A stretch of 64,000 bases of DNA, from contig NC_080677.1 in the NCBI RefSeq assembly GCF_030445035.2, positions 159,899,169 to 159,963,168 of the forward strand. Reading direction: 5' to 3'. Position 1 is the stretch's first letter, and every line of letters begins with the position of its first letter. The position numbers and the translations under genes were made by a program. Below the pieces are notes generated by a model that ran no database searches, had not been told where the DNA came from, and saw only the letters and a list, made by a program, of their open reading frames with translations. Shown here in pieces: positions 46,231-59,420 of the stretch. The DNA is from Dasypus novemcinctus (taxonomy: Eukaryota > Chordata > Mammalia > Cingulata > Dasypodidae).

Positions 46231-46669
46231 TGTGTGTTGGTTTGTCTGGGTTACGGTGTTTAGTTGTTTGATTAAGCAGGATCTTGCCTGATGGTTACTG
46301 TGAGGGTATTTCATAGATGAATTTGCACCTATAATCAATTCATTGCATCTACAATTAACAAAGATTGCTCTCAGCAATGTAGGGGTCTCCTTGTCCGATC
46401 AGTTGGAGATCTCGAGAGCTAGAACTGAGGATTTCCGAGTTTAGAAAAAAGTGTCTTCTGCAGTTCAGTCAGCCAGCTCCCCCTGGGCAGTTTGGACCTG
46501 CCAGACGTCAGAATCACTAGGACCCTGAATTTCCTCAAGTTTGCAGCTTGCGGCCTGCCCAGTGGCGTTTGGACTTCCCGGGGCTCTCGTGGTTGCAGAA
46601 GCCACTTCCTGAGAAGGAATCATGTATATATCCTCGCAGCGCTGTTTCTCCGAGAACCCTGCCAGTACA
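46231..46669 (+). mobile_element. LTR, ERVL/MaLR-like, second family
   Basis: It starts tgtgtgttggtttgtctggg and ends ccctgccagtaca, within a TG...CA frame typical of LTRs. Mid-sequence it has the 'aagattg...gggtctcc...gatcagttggag' block shared, in reverse, with 3905-4355. No target duplication was visible. Confidence 0.6.
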
Positions 46670-48534
46670 GTGGGGGAAAGGCCTCCGATTCTTAGGCAGG
46701 AAAGGGGAGCACCCCAGTTCTTCTGGGCGCAGGGAGGGCCAGGCACAAACCTGGGGCATGAGGCGGGCGCTGGCCCCTGAGGAGGCAGGCGGCCCGAGCC
46801 AGCGGGCGGGAGGGGACCCCACGTCACGGCCGGGGCCGTTGCCAGCCCAGCTGCTCCACAGAGTTCCGGTCCGTCCCGGGTCAGGTTTGCTGCTGGGGTG
46901 GCGGCAGGTGTGGGTGGAGGTCTAGGGACAGCCTTCTGGGGCCGCCGCGCAGAGCCTGGGAACGGGGCGGCGCCTGGCTCGGCAGAGGAGTCCACGTGGG
47001 AGAAGCGGCTGCATCGGATGGCTTGGCTTTCCAGTGGAGCCCCCGTGTGCGCCCCATTTCCCTCTCCCACACGTGCTAGTCCCTCCAACTTAAGCACGCT
47101 GCAGATACGAGGAAGGAGGCCATCGGTCACTTTTTCCAAAAATGATATAATACTATGTTATATGAACTGTGTCCAGATCATTTCTCCTCTTCTGCACAAA
47201 ATTAACTACAGGCAGCAAAATTTCTGCCCTTAGTTTATGCTCGGTCTCAACATTTTATAACTAATGCAGAATATAAAACCCAGCAGAAAGCCATAAAAAT
47301 CCTTATGAAATTACATATTTCATAGGTATTTTGTAAGACACATTGATTTTATATCCTGGGAGGGTTACCATGAAATAATTTGAATTTGGAAGAAAAAAAT
47401 TCATTGGTTGTAAAATAACATGGCCGGGGGGGGGGGGAAAGGATCGTTTTAAAAATCGGTTGTGGTGGTCGTGGTACGACAAGACAGTTTGAATGTAATG
47501 TTAGTCTAGTTTGAGACTCTACTGTGAATGACTGTGTGGCATGATTTTGCCATCGCTAAAAGCTCTGTTATTGCTCATGACTCAGATAGTTCCAGTGTAT
47601 GTTAAAATGTGTAGGATACATAGCTTTCCAGGACGAGAGTTAATTAACTCTCAGTTTATTAACTGGGTATTCATTTGGAGGATAAGGTTGAAAATATTCT
47701 TTTTTTGTTTACCGACAGAGGTGGGAGGTGTTGCGGATGTGTGACCCAAGGAAGCAGGAAATAACCCTCCTCTCTGCATCTTTCCTGAACCCCGGGTCGT
47801 TTACTGTGGTCATTTTGCTGCGCTAAAGATCTCTGTACATCATTGTTTTGGTGTGTCGAGCCTCTTCTAACCCGGAAAGGCAGGTGGGGGTGACACTAGA
47901 ATCCTGGAAAGAGCAGTTTCCCAAGTTCACCGTGGCCTGCGTTCAAGGGATCCAAGAAAAACATGTCATGCCAACCCACCTCGTAAGATCATTTAAGGTG
48001 AAAAACAACCTAAGCCCATCCCTTCTCTTCTGTTTTCTCAACCCGGACACGAGAAAGATATTCCTTAGCTGCCCCTTGCTTTATTTCTTTGTTATTGGGG
48101 ACAGCTGTTGCTCTGTGGCAGGGTACTACTTACCTATCCTCATTTTCTTTCTGTCTTTAAAGCCAAATCCTCTCAATGCAGATCAATTTGGACCAAAAAA
48201 GAATGACATTTTAGATTTCTTTAAGGTAGCATTCTTGTAAGAATTAGACTTTTTTAGTAATTTTAGAAGACTCATGAATAGATTATACTTTGAAAACCAG
48301 TAGTGTAATTCAGTGTTTGTTTCTTTTATTGGATAAATTTGGATATATATCAAATGGATGGATTGATGTAGAATTTTCCAGGGACAGTCATTTTTCTCCA
48401 TTGGCAGTGCTGTTGGATGACTCTCTATATACAGAACACATATACCAGAAAAAACGAGCCCTAATAATTTTATACGGTAGTCTTAAATTGAGATAGTCTT
48501 TCTATCGTAATAGTACTAGGTACAATTTTTGAGT
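46670..48534. other. Intron 3, unassigned sequence
   Basis: A CpG-containing G+C-rich patch lies at 46690-47080. A 12-G run is at 47426-47437. The 130-codon frame at 47848-48240 has no recognisable domain. Confidence 0.45.
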
Positions 48535-48765
48535 TGAGTTAGTTGTCCAAACTAATAATAATACTGATGGATAACTGTGTGTCAAGTACTATTTTAAGTG
48601 CTTTACAAATATTAACCCGTTAATGCCAAACACAATGGTAACACTTGTTATCCCCGTTGTACATGCGAGAAAACTGAGCCACAGTGAATTTACTGAACTA
48701 TCCCCAAGTCACCTACGTGGCTGAAATGGAGCAGAGACCGGGCCATGCACCCCAGAGCTCAAAGG
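48535..48765 (-). mobile_element. MIR, antisense
   Basis: tgtgtcaagtactattttaa, gtgctttacaaatattaacc, gagaaaactgagccacagtg and accgggc are in MIR order. Confidence 0.85.
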
Positions 48766-50399
48766 CTCAGCCTTCCTCCCACACTGCCGCCCAAGAGAGG
48801 GGCCCGTGATCACTGTCCTTTGCAAGGACCTTGTTTTTCTGGGCTCTACTCCCTTCCTTTGTAAAACAATGAGACCAGTGTCCAGGATCTGTAAGTTCCC
48901 TGGCAGATTTGAATTTATATACTGTATGAAATCCCGGGTTGTCTGTTAGAGAACTGACACACTGACCGCACAGTATTTGATTTGCTTTCTCCACTAAAAT
49001 GACGTTAAAAAACATGTGTTACCCCAAATGACGACCTGAAATGGGGAGGAGAAAGAGCGTCAGGGTGCTGCTGACATCAAGTGGTGGGTGGGGGCAGGAC
49101 CTGGTGCATGCAGTATGGCCCCCAGGGATCCCCTTACAGGGTGCTTGGAAGCTCGGCGCTGGCTGACATCTTTGGGAAGACCCCACCCCACGGTTTGAAG
49201 TCAGGTGATGCTATCTTCCCTCCCAGCCTTCTCTCTTCAGCCTTTTCCACTCTTCAGCAAGAAACTGAAGATTAATTCTTCAGAAAAATTGAACCAAAGA
49301 GATGCCAAAATTGTGGCCAGCAAGCACAGCAGAGGCTTTGGGGATTAAGGTAAAATTTACGTATGAGCTCCTTGGACCATCAGCCCCCTTCCTGAGCAGC
49401 TAGGTCCATTACCACCCTCACCCCCACCCCCATCAGTGAGGCATCAAGGCTGAGTGAGTGTCCTTCTCTGAAGAAACCAAGTGGTCCCCAAAATAAGACC
49501 AGCACATATTGCATTTGGGAGTCCTTCGTGAAAAAGGGGCTCTCTCCCCACAGGGACTCTCCAGGAAAGTCCACCCATCCTCCATCCCTGATCCTGGACA
49601 GATATGTACCCCATACCTAAACAGCTATGTTGGTGTCTCATTTTTAAATATGAAAAGACAAACAAGAACATTTTCTGACATGAAAGAGAAAGACAAAGCA
49701 AAAGCAAAACCCCAAAACATAAAAAGAGAATTCTAAGAAAATAGAGATAAAGCAGAGAGTGGAAAAAAACTTCAAAGTTTTATGTTTAATGTTCCCATTG
49801 CATCTCTAAGGCAAGAACAAGACTCTTTGCAACAGAATATTCAGAGAAGGCGAAAACTTTCTTGAAATTAAAAAAATAAAAAAAAAATTAGAGCCCTGCA
49901 GTAGACAGGCTTGTTGGCCTGCAGCAACTGTGCTGACCCCACACCAAAACTTCTCAGCCTTCCAGGACAGACTGCTAATGCCAGCAATGTGGTGCCCCGG
50001 CCTCCCTGGCACTTAGGAAATGGGCATTTGATTCCATAAGGGAAGCTTGCTGCAGGTCTTCCCAGAGGGAAAGGTTTGCATCCCTGCTCAAAAATACCTC
50101 TCTTTTTAACAAGCTGTAATTGTGTCTGAAAGTGGTCCCTGGAACTGCAGCAGTTTCTTAAGACCATGAGAAGAGAAGCACAAGGACTCAACTAATTTCT
50201 GAGGCTGGCAGAAAAGAAAGAGAGAAAGAGCCTGGGTCTTTGATGGCCCCACCAAGCCAAGAAACTTACTCCAGTACCACTTATTTCCAGACTTGATGCT
50301 TAGGTGATAGACTTTCCTCATTGCTTAAGATACTTTTCATTTGGGTTTCTTTTTTAATATAATAAACTTTATTCTCAAAGAGGTTTTAAAATCCATTAC
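48766..50399. other. Intron 3, unassigned sequence
   Basis: An A-rich run (49868-49888) may be the tail of an unrecognised retroposon. Nothing else identified. Confidence 0.45.
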
Positions 50400-51130
50400 A
50401 GAAATGGCTTGTCATTTATTTTACTCGCAGCCAAAAACATTCTATCTGATATGATAGCTAAAATTTTCAAAATAAAAACTCGGTAGGAAAGTTTGAAGAT
50501 AAAGTCAGGGGAATCTTCCAGAAAACAGACCAAAAAACAAAGAAAAGAAAAATGTGAACAAAAAGATAAGTGACATAGAACATTAATCCTAGACATATAT
50601 CATCCCATTATTTGAAGTTGCAAATACAGAAAACAGCAAAAAGTGAGGAAATTATCAAACATATAGTATATCTCAACATTTCCCCAAACTGGAGGACATC
50701 AGTCACGAAATTAAGAGAAAGCACTTAATGGTCCATACAATGAATAAAAAGACACGTCGTAAAACTTTAGAATGTCAAAGCAAGACTAAAATTTCCAAGG
50801 AGGAAAAACATTCACATACAAAGTATAGCATAAACCATAATGGCCTCAACAACTCTAACAGAAGCTAGAGAGGTCAGTGAGGCAGTGCCTGAAAATTGTA
50901 AAGAAAAACCATTTTCAACCTCAAATTACACTTATAACCCTAACTATTAGTGTAATAGTTAGCATCTAACTAGTAGACAGATGTGAAGGAACAATAAAAT
51001 ATTTCTAGACCCCCAAATTATACCTCTAGCCTTTTCTTGGAAAGCTAATAGAGGATGTACCTCAGGAAAATGAGGCAGTAAACGATGAAAAAGAAGGTAT
51101 ATGGTGGGAGAAAGTTCAGGGAGACTTACT
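50400..51130 (+). mobile_element. HAL1/L1-like remnant
   Basis: Sense-strand order: agataaagtcaggggaatct, ccccaaactggaggacatc, caatgaataaaaagac, acaaagtatag...aatggcctcaa, gaagctagag, gaggatgtacctcagg. This is the pattern of HAL1-type ORF1-only LINEs. No frame is open. Confidence 0.6.
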
Positions 51131-51295
51131 GAGCGGCCTCCTCCAATAGAGGTCCCTGCTCTATAGGGCAAGGAGAAGGCTTGAAGACATCGTGGCTGTA
51201 AAGAAAGGCCAGAGGGCAGGTGCAGAAGACAACCTTGGCAAGACAGTGGAGCTGCTGCTAGTGGGGGCTCATGAACACTGGCTGCCAAAGCCCAT

Positions 51296-52230
51296 TCATT
51301 CCATAGATAGTTATACAGTGCTCCAGGCCCCGTTCTAGGTGCCAGGGATTCAGGAGTGCCAAAACAAGCTGCCTACCATTCTGGAGCTTATATTCTAGGT
51401 AAAACAGACAGGAAGTTAAAAATTAAACACACACACACAAAGGAAAATGGGAAGTATGCCAAATACTGATAAAAAATATGGAGAAAATTGAAGTTGGATC
51501 TGAGGGGTAGGGTGGGTTTGAGGGGGTGTGGGAAGAGTGGTCAGGGTGCATGAGCTCTTATTAGGGACCATTTGAAGCAGTGCCTGCCGTGTTGAGAATA
51601 GACTGAAGGGCACAAGGGTTGGAGCAGGGAGAGGCGTAGAAGGCCACTGCTGGAACCGCCGTGAGAGATGGTGGAGGCTTGAAGCGATAGTAGCAGAGGA
51701 CGTGGGAAGAAGCTTTTGGATCCATCTGTATTCTGGAGATAAAGCCAGAGGACTTCCTCATGAATTCGTCGTGGGTTGTAAAAGAGTCTGGAGTCAAGAA
51801 TGACTCCGGGGGTTTGGGCCTGACAGTAAGAACTTGGTTGCCGTTTACTAGAATGTGGGAGAGAGTGAACAGAAGTCTGGAAGTGGAAATCAGGAGTTTG
51901 TTTCGCAGCTGTTTTTCATCTTCAGCATCCAAGATGAGCAGGCACTTGGATGTACCAGTGTGGAGTTCAGGGGAGAAGGTGAGGAGGACACTACAGGTTT
52001 CAAAGTGCTTAAGTCCAGAAGGGACTGAAAGCCCAGGGAGTAAGGACAGCTGGAGAAGAGGCCTGAGCCCTGGGCATCTCAGTGTTAACTGATGGGGAGG
52101 ACAAGAAGGAACTAGCAAAGGCATCTGTGAAGGAGCAGCTGGGGAGCCCTGGCCTGGAAGCCAGGAAAAGTGTCCCTGCTCCCCGTCAGATGCACTGATG
52201 GAACGAGTGAGGCAAGAGCTAAAATCCACT
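51296..52230 (-). mobile_element. L2 LINE fragment, antisense
   Basis: Begins with the ccattcattcc...ttctaggtgccagggat block and continues with ttgagaatagactgaag, gactccgggggtttgggc, gtgtggagttcaggggagaagg and gcctgagccctggg. The last corresponds, in antisense, to the PQGS region of an L2-type reverse transcriptase. The minus-strand frame at 51561-52229 is a by-product. Confidence 0.75.
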
Positions 52231-52604
52231 ACCCAGTTTAACAGGATGCATACAGCTCATGGGTAGCCTTGACAAGGGCCCAGGGAATCCAAAGTCTAGA
52301 ATAAATCTATGTCCTTAGGAAGGACAGGTTCAAAGAACGATGTGCCAGCTGGAGCAGCTCGTCTAAACACCCAGCCCCAGCAGGTGGCATGAACATTGAC
52401 AATTCCTTGCCTAGGAGGTGTGTGCAATTCTAACATCTCCTACAGTGAGGTGAGAAAGGGTTATTATAGGAAAACAAGAAGCTCTGGGTTTACCATTGAA
52501 GTTTGAGCACTTACGCTCTCTGAAGTGCTTATTTATTTGAATGCATGTTCAAGGAAGGTAGATGACCCTTCCAAATGGCAGAGGTCTTTGAAAAGGCAAG
52601 GCTA

Positions 52605-52820
52605 ATAGCACAAACTTTGGAAAGAAGACAGATCTGATGCAAATCCCAACATCACACACTAATTTGTGATACCAAGTTACTGAACCTTTCTGTCTCTTAG
52701 TGTTCTCACCTATAAAATGCAGCTGATCATAACTATTGTTAAGAGGACTTTTAACTAAACTAATGATGCACGGAAAGCCCTCGTACAGCATCATGCAACA
52801 GGTCTTTGACAAATGACAGC
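52605..52820 (+). mobile_element. MIR
   Basis: The sense order includes accaagttactgaacctttc, ctcttagtgttctcacctat and aaaatgcagctgatcataac. Confidence 0.7.
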
Positions 52821-52850
52821 CATCATCATCATCATCGTCGTCATCATTAC
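52821..52850. repeat. (ATC/GTC)n microsatellite
   Basis: About nine trinucleotide units directly follow the MIR. Confidence 0.85.
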
Positions 52851-54679
52851 ATCCTCATGAGGACTGCAGGCGAGGCTACTTGCTTTGCTGTAGAGAAAGA
52901 TGGAAGCATCTGTTGATATGAACTTAACTGGAGAGGGAGTTTGGCTATGCCCATGGTTTTAATAAAATTCCTTAAAAGGCATATATGATGAGCTACACTT
53001 TTTAGGAAGCAGAGGAGGCCTCAAGGCCATATTTTCTTGATACATTCCAAAACCAGTTTTCATTGATTCCTCTTAAATTTGCTCTTTACACCTGCTCATG
53101 ATATGTGTGAAGGTTCTTAACCTACCACACCCTTGGGGTGCTAAGAATGTTGCCAGGCCAAGAAGCACATCTTTGGGCGAGACTAAATGGCCTTGAGATG
53201 ACCTTTGCTCTCTGACTCGCTTCTCACCCTTAGTTTTACTTTGTAGCAGTGTACACAATGGGTGTTGGTTTTATTCTCATTGATTCAGAAAATAAAAAGT
53301 GGACAGCAAATGCCTAAAGAAACAATTTTGTGAAAGGACATTGTGACTTCCTTTTTGTTTTCATAGTAATTCAGACCAAGTTGAAATATTTCTAGTAGAA
53401 ATAGTCACATTTCTCACACTTGAGTAAAATACTTAGAAATTAGCAAATGAGTTGTGCCCTAAAACACTGTTTACCTGTAGCTATTATTAACTTCACTTTC
53501 TTATTTAAATGTATACTTGTGAGTTCTGGTTTGTTTTTTCTAGCCGACTTACTGAGACTTCATGGCATTAAAACACTTTAGCCAAGAGATTCTTAGGGCA
53601 TTGCTAGTTTTGGATTTCAGTTTTTGTATTACAGTTCATAGTCATTAAATATATCAACATAAAAAAATTCAAATGGATGAAAACGGATAAAATTCAAACA
53701 AAACGGATATTCCCAGAAGTCATGTAATTTCCCTAGAGAAAAAATAAAGTTTCGTTAGTCCCCAAATTTAAAAATCTCCTAACGCTGTTTAAAATAACCA
53801 TCCTATTTCTTCACATGAGACTCTAAAGGATTTGCTGGGACTCCTTGAATCCACAGATGCTGTTTCCTGACCTCACTTACATGAGTCCTTGATTCTATTA
53901 GAAGTAAACAGATTCTAAAAATTTCTCTAAAATCATTGCCCCAAGTCACCTTACTCTCATTAGCATTTGAGACTATAATCTGAATGGAAATACATTCTAA
54001 TAGTGGTGTTGAAAGTCACTTAAGTTGACTTAAAAGGGTCATCTCTGGCAGAACTGACAATTACTAAATACTTAGATTAGCTGTAGGAAGGCTGACTTGA
54101 CTCTAACCTTTTTTTGTTCTTCTCATAGTGGAATTTAACCTAACAAATTCTCTGGGCATGAAGCATTGTTGGCTTGGGCCTGAAATAGGTTAAAGTGTTT
54201 GGAGTTGCTGTAACAAGCATGTCAGTAAGTACACCCGGAAGAGAACCTTATTGCAATTAAAAGCTGCATAATTACTCATCACATCAGCCTAATAAAGACC
54301 CTTTATAGTACCTAAAGGGTCAAAGCTGAAAGGAACAGTAAGAGCATGAGGAGTGCCCGGCACTGCCCTGACAGCATTGCACTGCCAGCGTCCACCCAAC
54401 AAGGGAACTGGTTGCAGGGCGATCTTGTTTTCAGCACAGTGACTACACCACGTGACTCTGCTTTGACAGCTGGGCGGCCCCCAGAGAGGTCAGTGTTTTC
54501 TTCCTAAAATGGTTCAGCTTGGCTGGAATTGCAATGGCAAATGGTGTCATAAATAGAACTTCTAGATGTTGCACTCAGAACCCTTGATATTTTACTCAGT
54601 GAAAAGATTGTATTAGCCTCTATTTTCATATCTGATTTCAAAAAAATGTAAACGGCATTTTCTCTGTTTTGGCATCTGT
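52851..54679. other. Intron 3, unassigned sequence
   Basis: AT-rich with few open frames and no repeat core seen. Confidence 0.45.
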
Positions 54680-54960
54680 TTTGACTTAGTAAAGGGAAGC
54701 CTTTGGAAGGTTGTGAAACGATCAGATTGAGAGTTTAAAAGGATGCTCAGTTTAGAAGAGAATGAAGGGGAAGGAGCACAATCAGGGAGACCAGGAATCC
54801 AGGTGGGAGATGATGGACTAGGCAGTAGCAGCGGACGCAGGGAGAAATGGTCAGATTCTGGGTACATCTCAAGGTTGAGCCAGAAGGACTGGACATGAGG
54901 TGAGGGGGAGAGAGAGCAATCAAGGTTGACTCCAAGGCTTGGGGCTTAGGTACTGACTGG
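54680..54960 (-). mobile_element. L2 LINE fragment, antisense
   Basis: Contains gaaacgatcagattgagag, gggagatgatggactagg, atggtcagattctggg and ggttgactccaaggcttgg, the same L2 antisense order as 51296-52230. Confidence 0.7.
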
Positions 54961-55870
54961 GAGAAACTGTTTATGAAACATATGCCTGATTAAGTACCTG
55001 TGTCACAATATATAGAGAACTCTTACAACACATTAATCAGAAGACAGCCCATTTTTTAAAAAATAGGCAAAAGATTTGAACAGAATCTACCAAAAAATGA
55101 TATATGAATGGCAGATGAGCCTATGAAAAGATGCGCACCATCATTAGTCATTAGGGAAATACAAATTAATATCATAATGATTTACCATTACATACACTCT
55201 AGGCTAAAATTAAAATGACTTACAGTACCACGTGTGGGTGAGGATGTGGAGGAACTGGAATTCTCAGGCGTTGCTGATGGGAAGGTAAAATGGTACAGCC
55301 ACTTTAGAAAATATTTTGGCAGTTCCTTATAAAGGTAACCACACACTTACCACATGATCCAGCAGTCCTACTTCCAGTTCATTACCAAGTGAACTGAAAA
55401 CCTGTCCACTCAAAGACTTGTGTGCAAGTGTTCATAGCAACTTTGGTTCACAATAACTCAAAACTGGAAACCATCCAGATGTCCATGAACTGGCGAATGG
55501 ATAAACTGGTACATCCAGATTGTGGACTACTCCTCGGCAATAAAAAGAATGAACTACTGATATGTGCAGCAACATGGGTGAAACTCAAATGCATTATGCA
55601 AAGTCAAAGAGCCAGCGCCAAAGCCTACATACCATGTGATTCCGTTTAAATATAATTCTAGAAAAACAAAGCTATAATGGCAGAAAGCAGAACAGTGTTT
55701 GTCAGGGGCTGACAGAGGGGAGGGAAGCACCTGCACAGGGGCACAAGGAAACTGATTGGGTGATGGAATGTTCTAGATAATTGTAGCAGTGGATGCAGGA
55801 CTTTATATGGTAGCAAAACCCAATGGATTGCACGCTCAAAATTGGTTTTTAGTTGGTTGACACTTAGCTA
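54960..55870 (+). mobile_element. L1 3' region (ORF2 end plus 3' UTR)
   Basis: Motifs in order: catcattagtcattaggg, gtgaggatgtggagga, catgatccagcagtcctac, gatgtccatgaactggcg and gtgattccgtttaaatata, all standard for the end of L1M copies. No long frame survives. Confidence 0.8.
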
Positions 55871-57571
55871 ACACAGATGACAGTATTTAACTTGATCATA
55901 TGCTGCATTTTCATGTTGTTTTCGTTTATCTTGATCTTCTAGCGGCCTATGAGATCAGTATCAGTAGCCCCATCTGCGCAGGAGCCCAGACACACCAGCG
56001 AGGTCTGGCTTCTGGGCACTGAGATAGGCATTTGTGCTGCTGAATTAGGAGCCCCCCAATTCCACGGTGGTGTTAAGGCCCTCAGGACTTTCATTAGTGG
56101 GTCAGATGAAGCAAAGTGGCATTTTTCAATATAATGGGGCAAAGGGGCTAAATTTGGAAAAAGAACATTTGAGATGCAAATTTTGTGCCAAACATAGCAC
56201 ATCAGTCTTTCACTATTGGAAAAAATTAAGAAAGAATTTATGCAATATTTTAAAGTGCATCCCCTGCTCAATCCTGGGAATTCAAGGAAAATCCAAGCCA
56301 TTCACTTAAAGGGGACTGCAGCGTAGGACAGGAAGCAGAGGTGCCAACAAATGAATGCAGAACAATGAAGGAAGGGTCATCGAGTTTTTAAATAATAAAC
56401 ATACAGCTTGCACCCCAGCTACTTGTTCAAAGTCTTACAGTCTTTCATTCTAATCTTTGAGGGAGGCACCATCATCTCCTCTTAATGGAGCTCAGGAAGG
56501 AGGGACACCTGTTTCAGCTGACCATCCCAGGGTGAGAGTTGATGCTTTACCGTGGCTCCCCCAACTCCAAACATTCACCACCTGCCTCCATGTCCTGCTG
56601 CAGGTGTCAGGGCTGGAGGGAGGGAGATCTCAGCCGAATGTGGTGCACAGCAGCAGCTGGCAAGTCCAGTACTCGGCCCTGGGGCCCTTACGTCCTGGCT
56701 GTGCCAGCCAGCCTCAGAAAGCAAACACTCTCCACTCAGTGGTGTATTTCTTCTCGTCTGAGAAGGTGAAAAACATCAAACGAGGTAAAGAGACATCGGT
56801 TAGGCATGAAGGGTGTTGTCTTGCATACAAGGTCGTGTTCTTCAGAGATGGACAACATGCCCGATTAAATGCAATTCAGCAAAAAATGTCCTGAAGCCCG
56901 TGCTGGGGCCACCGGCCCGGGATGGCATTCGGGGCCTCTCTAGACTGGGTGGTGGCTCCAGCAAGACCCAGTGAAGCATGATTATAAAAGGCCCATTCAA
57001 CACACATTTTAAATGCCTTGGACCATATCCTAGAAAGCAGTGTTGCTCAAGTAAAATTTTCCCATGTCAAATGTTCACAATGCTTGGTTGCTGGAAAATT
57101 CTATAAAGAAATTTTACTGAAAATCAAACTCTTAGGACAAAGGTCACTGGCTCCAGAATGAAACAGTCTTTTATTTTGTGTTCTCTATTTATACTGGGTT
57201 AGAATGCTTCATTTTGAAATGTAGTCAGTTGTAGTCTTAAGTAAAAAAGGACAGAAAAAGAAAGAAAACAATCACTCCAAATATTGTTTTTTGTCATGCT
57301 AGACAAGACATTTGAAGGGATATGACTTCTTCAGTTGTTTTGGTGGACTTTATCAGGTTTTCTGAAATCAGGGGACATATAATTGCCTTAAAATTTTTTG
57401 TAGAAGTGATTTTTTTTTTTTAAGAATTTGCCTTGAAGTGATTCCTGCCTGATTCTTTTATCCTGTGGCAATTCTAAACTCACACAACTCAGTATCTTGC
57501 CATCTCCATTTCCTGAATAATTTCCCATTTTTATACTTAGCGACACAATTCTAGTTTTCTATTCGCATGTT
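55871..57571. other. Intron 3, unassigned sequence
   Basis: 56450-56900 is G+C-richer with a featureless 145-codon frame. The rest is AT-rich. Confidence 0.45.
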
Positions 57572-57926
57572 GTCTTAGTTTGCCAGAGCCGCAGTAACAA
57601 GTACCAGAGACTGGTTGCTTAGAGAAGAATTTTTTGGCTCACGGTTTTTGGGGTCAGAAGTGCAAACTCAGGGTGTCCGCCGGCTGTGCGCCCTGTGGGC
57701 TCTGGAGATCTGGCGGCCGCTTGCTGGTGATACATCGCTCAGCCTCTTCCTGTCACCTGCTGTCTCCTTGTCACAGCTCCTGTCCAATTTCCTCTCCTCC
57801 TGAGGTCTCCCGTCATGTCGGGGGGAGGCCCACCCCAATCCAGCTTGGCCTCATCGTAATAGGATCGTTGAAGATTTAGAAACAGGTTCCCATCACAGGT
57901 GTCCAGGGGTGAGGACTTGAACTTCA
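57572..57926 (-). mobile_element. MaLR-class LTR, antisense
   Basis: It opens gtcttagtttgccagagc and contains cacggtttttggggtcagaag, then a C/T-rich middle, closing near ggtgaggacttgaac. This is the standard layout of an antisense MST/MLT1-type LTR. It is strongly diverged and G+C-rich in the middle. Confidence 0.55.
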
Positions 57927-59097
57927 TTTGCAGGCATGATTCATTTCACAGCACATGCATTCTACATTTAGGAAAATACACCATGAGCTCCTTTATACCT
58001 CTAATGATATGCCTGGATTCAGAAGAAATCCCTCCCAGGAGAGGGCAGTGCAGCAAGCCGAGAAGAGTGCCCGGCTCCCCTGACATCCTGCCCATTTCTC
58101 GCCCCTCCAGAACCCGGCGTGCGATGCTCAAATGGGGCAGCGTGGCCGGGAGACCCTACGCCCGCTCTCGAGCACACACGGGCTCCGTGGCCACGGGTGC
58201 GCCCGTGAAAAGAGGTCTTGTAGAAAGTTCATGTTTATTTCCTTGATAAATAAGAATGTTCTGGTTAACTGGCCCCTTAGAAATGCCAGGGGTATCCATA
58301 GCCGAAGACAGCCTTTTGTGTTCTTTAAGCAGAAGGTTGGGTGGGGACCCAAGAGAGCACCCAGGGGCACAGCAGGTGACCCTGGCACAGCCTCACGGGC
58401 CTTCCGTGGAACTGGGAGCGGTCACCCCGACACCCTCACGCTGTGCCCTCGCACAGAGCCTTGCGGGAGGCTGGTGGACCTGGATGGAAAGGCATGGCGG
58501 GGCATGAAAACTTCTTTGGGGAGGGAGAGCTCAGCGGTGACATATGGCATCGTGGCCCGACTCAGAAAAGCTGGCAGTTCCCACATACTGGTCTCTTGTC
58601 GACTTCAGCAATGAGGAGAATCTCAGACTGGCAAATGGACAACAGGAGCATTTCAGAAGAAAGAGAATCTTGGGGAGGGTGAGTTCGTGGTCTCCGTGGG
58701 GTCACCGAGCCAACCCTCAATTTTTCCCATCCCGTGAACTTCATCAAAACGAGGTACTGCCATTAGACTTAGACAATTCCGTAAATCGAAAGAAAGATGA
58801 GAAATTTCAGTTTACAGTTTAGAAGGACTGCACAAGGCCCAGAAGAAGTAAAACCGTGCGTCTTCCTCAGTGGCCTGGGCTGGACAGCACCCGTGGGGAC
58901 AGAGCCTTGCCTGGAAACGCAGGCCCACGCCTCCCGGGCTCTGCCAGAGCCAACCGTGGACCTCCCCGGGCCTCACTGATCTCCGTAAAATGAAGGAGGA
59001 GAACTCCCGTGTCCATAATTCCAATCGGATGCTGGTGCTAAAATAGAATCTCCTTGAGAACTAGCGTTGTGTCTAGTAATTGCTTCCTGTTGTTTGC
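57927..59097. other. Intron 3, unassigned sequence with CpG-containing patch
   Basis: 58030-58520 has many CpG and overlapping plus-strand frames (up to 160 codons) without recognisable domains. Confidence 0.45.
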
Positions 59098-59420
59098 AGC
59101 TTTTGAAAACGTTTGAATGGAGTGTGACATACATGCAGAAAGGTGCCCTGAGAGCTCAGTGAATTTTCCCCAGGGTGGATACACTCGTGTAGCCATCACC
59201 CAGTTCACAAAAATAGAACGCTACCAGCTCTGTGTGCGACTCGTTTTCGGCTTATAGGGTATGCACAATAAATAATGTATTAATACTTGGTATGTGCAGA
59301 TGATCCAGACGTCTTTTCTCACGACTGCTTCTACGCATTGTTATTCCAGCTGTCATGGGGAATTTGTGCTGAACGGTCGTTGTCTCCATGGTCTTGTTAA
59401 GTCAGCAGCTATTAGCTGAA
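59098..59420 (-). mobile_element. L1-like fragment, antisense, degraded
   Basis: The block with gtgtagccatcacccagttcac and aaatagaacgctac resembles antisense L1 3' UTR sequence. The right boundary is a guess. Confidence 0.4.

Noticed and set aside
51561-52229. 222-codon minus-strand frame
   Set aside because: Lies within an antisense L2 fragment and is degraded L2 sequence.
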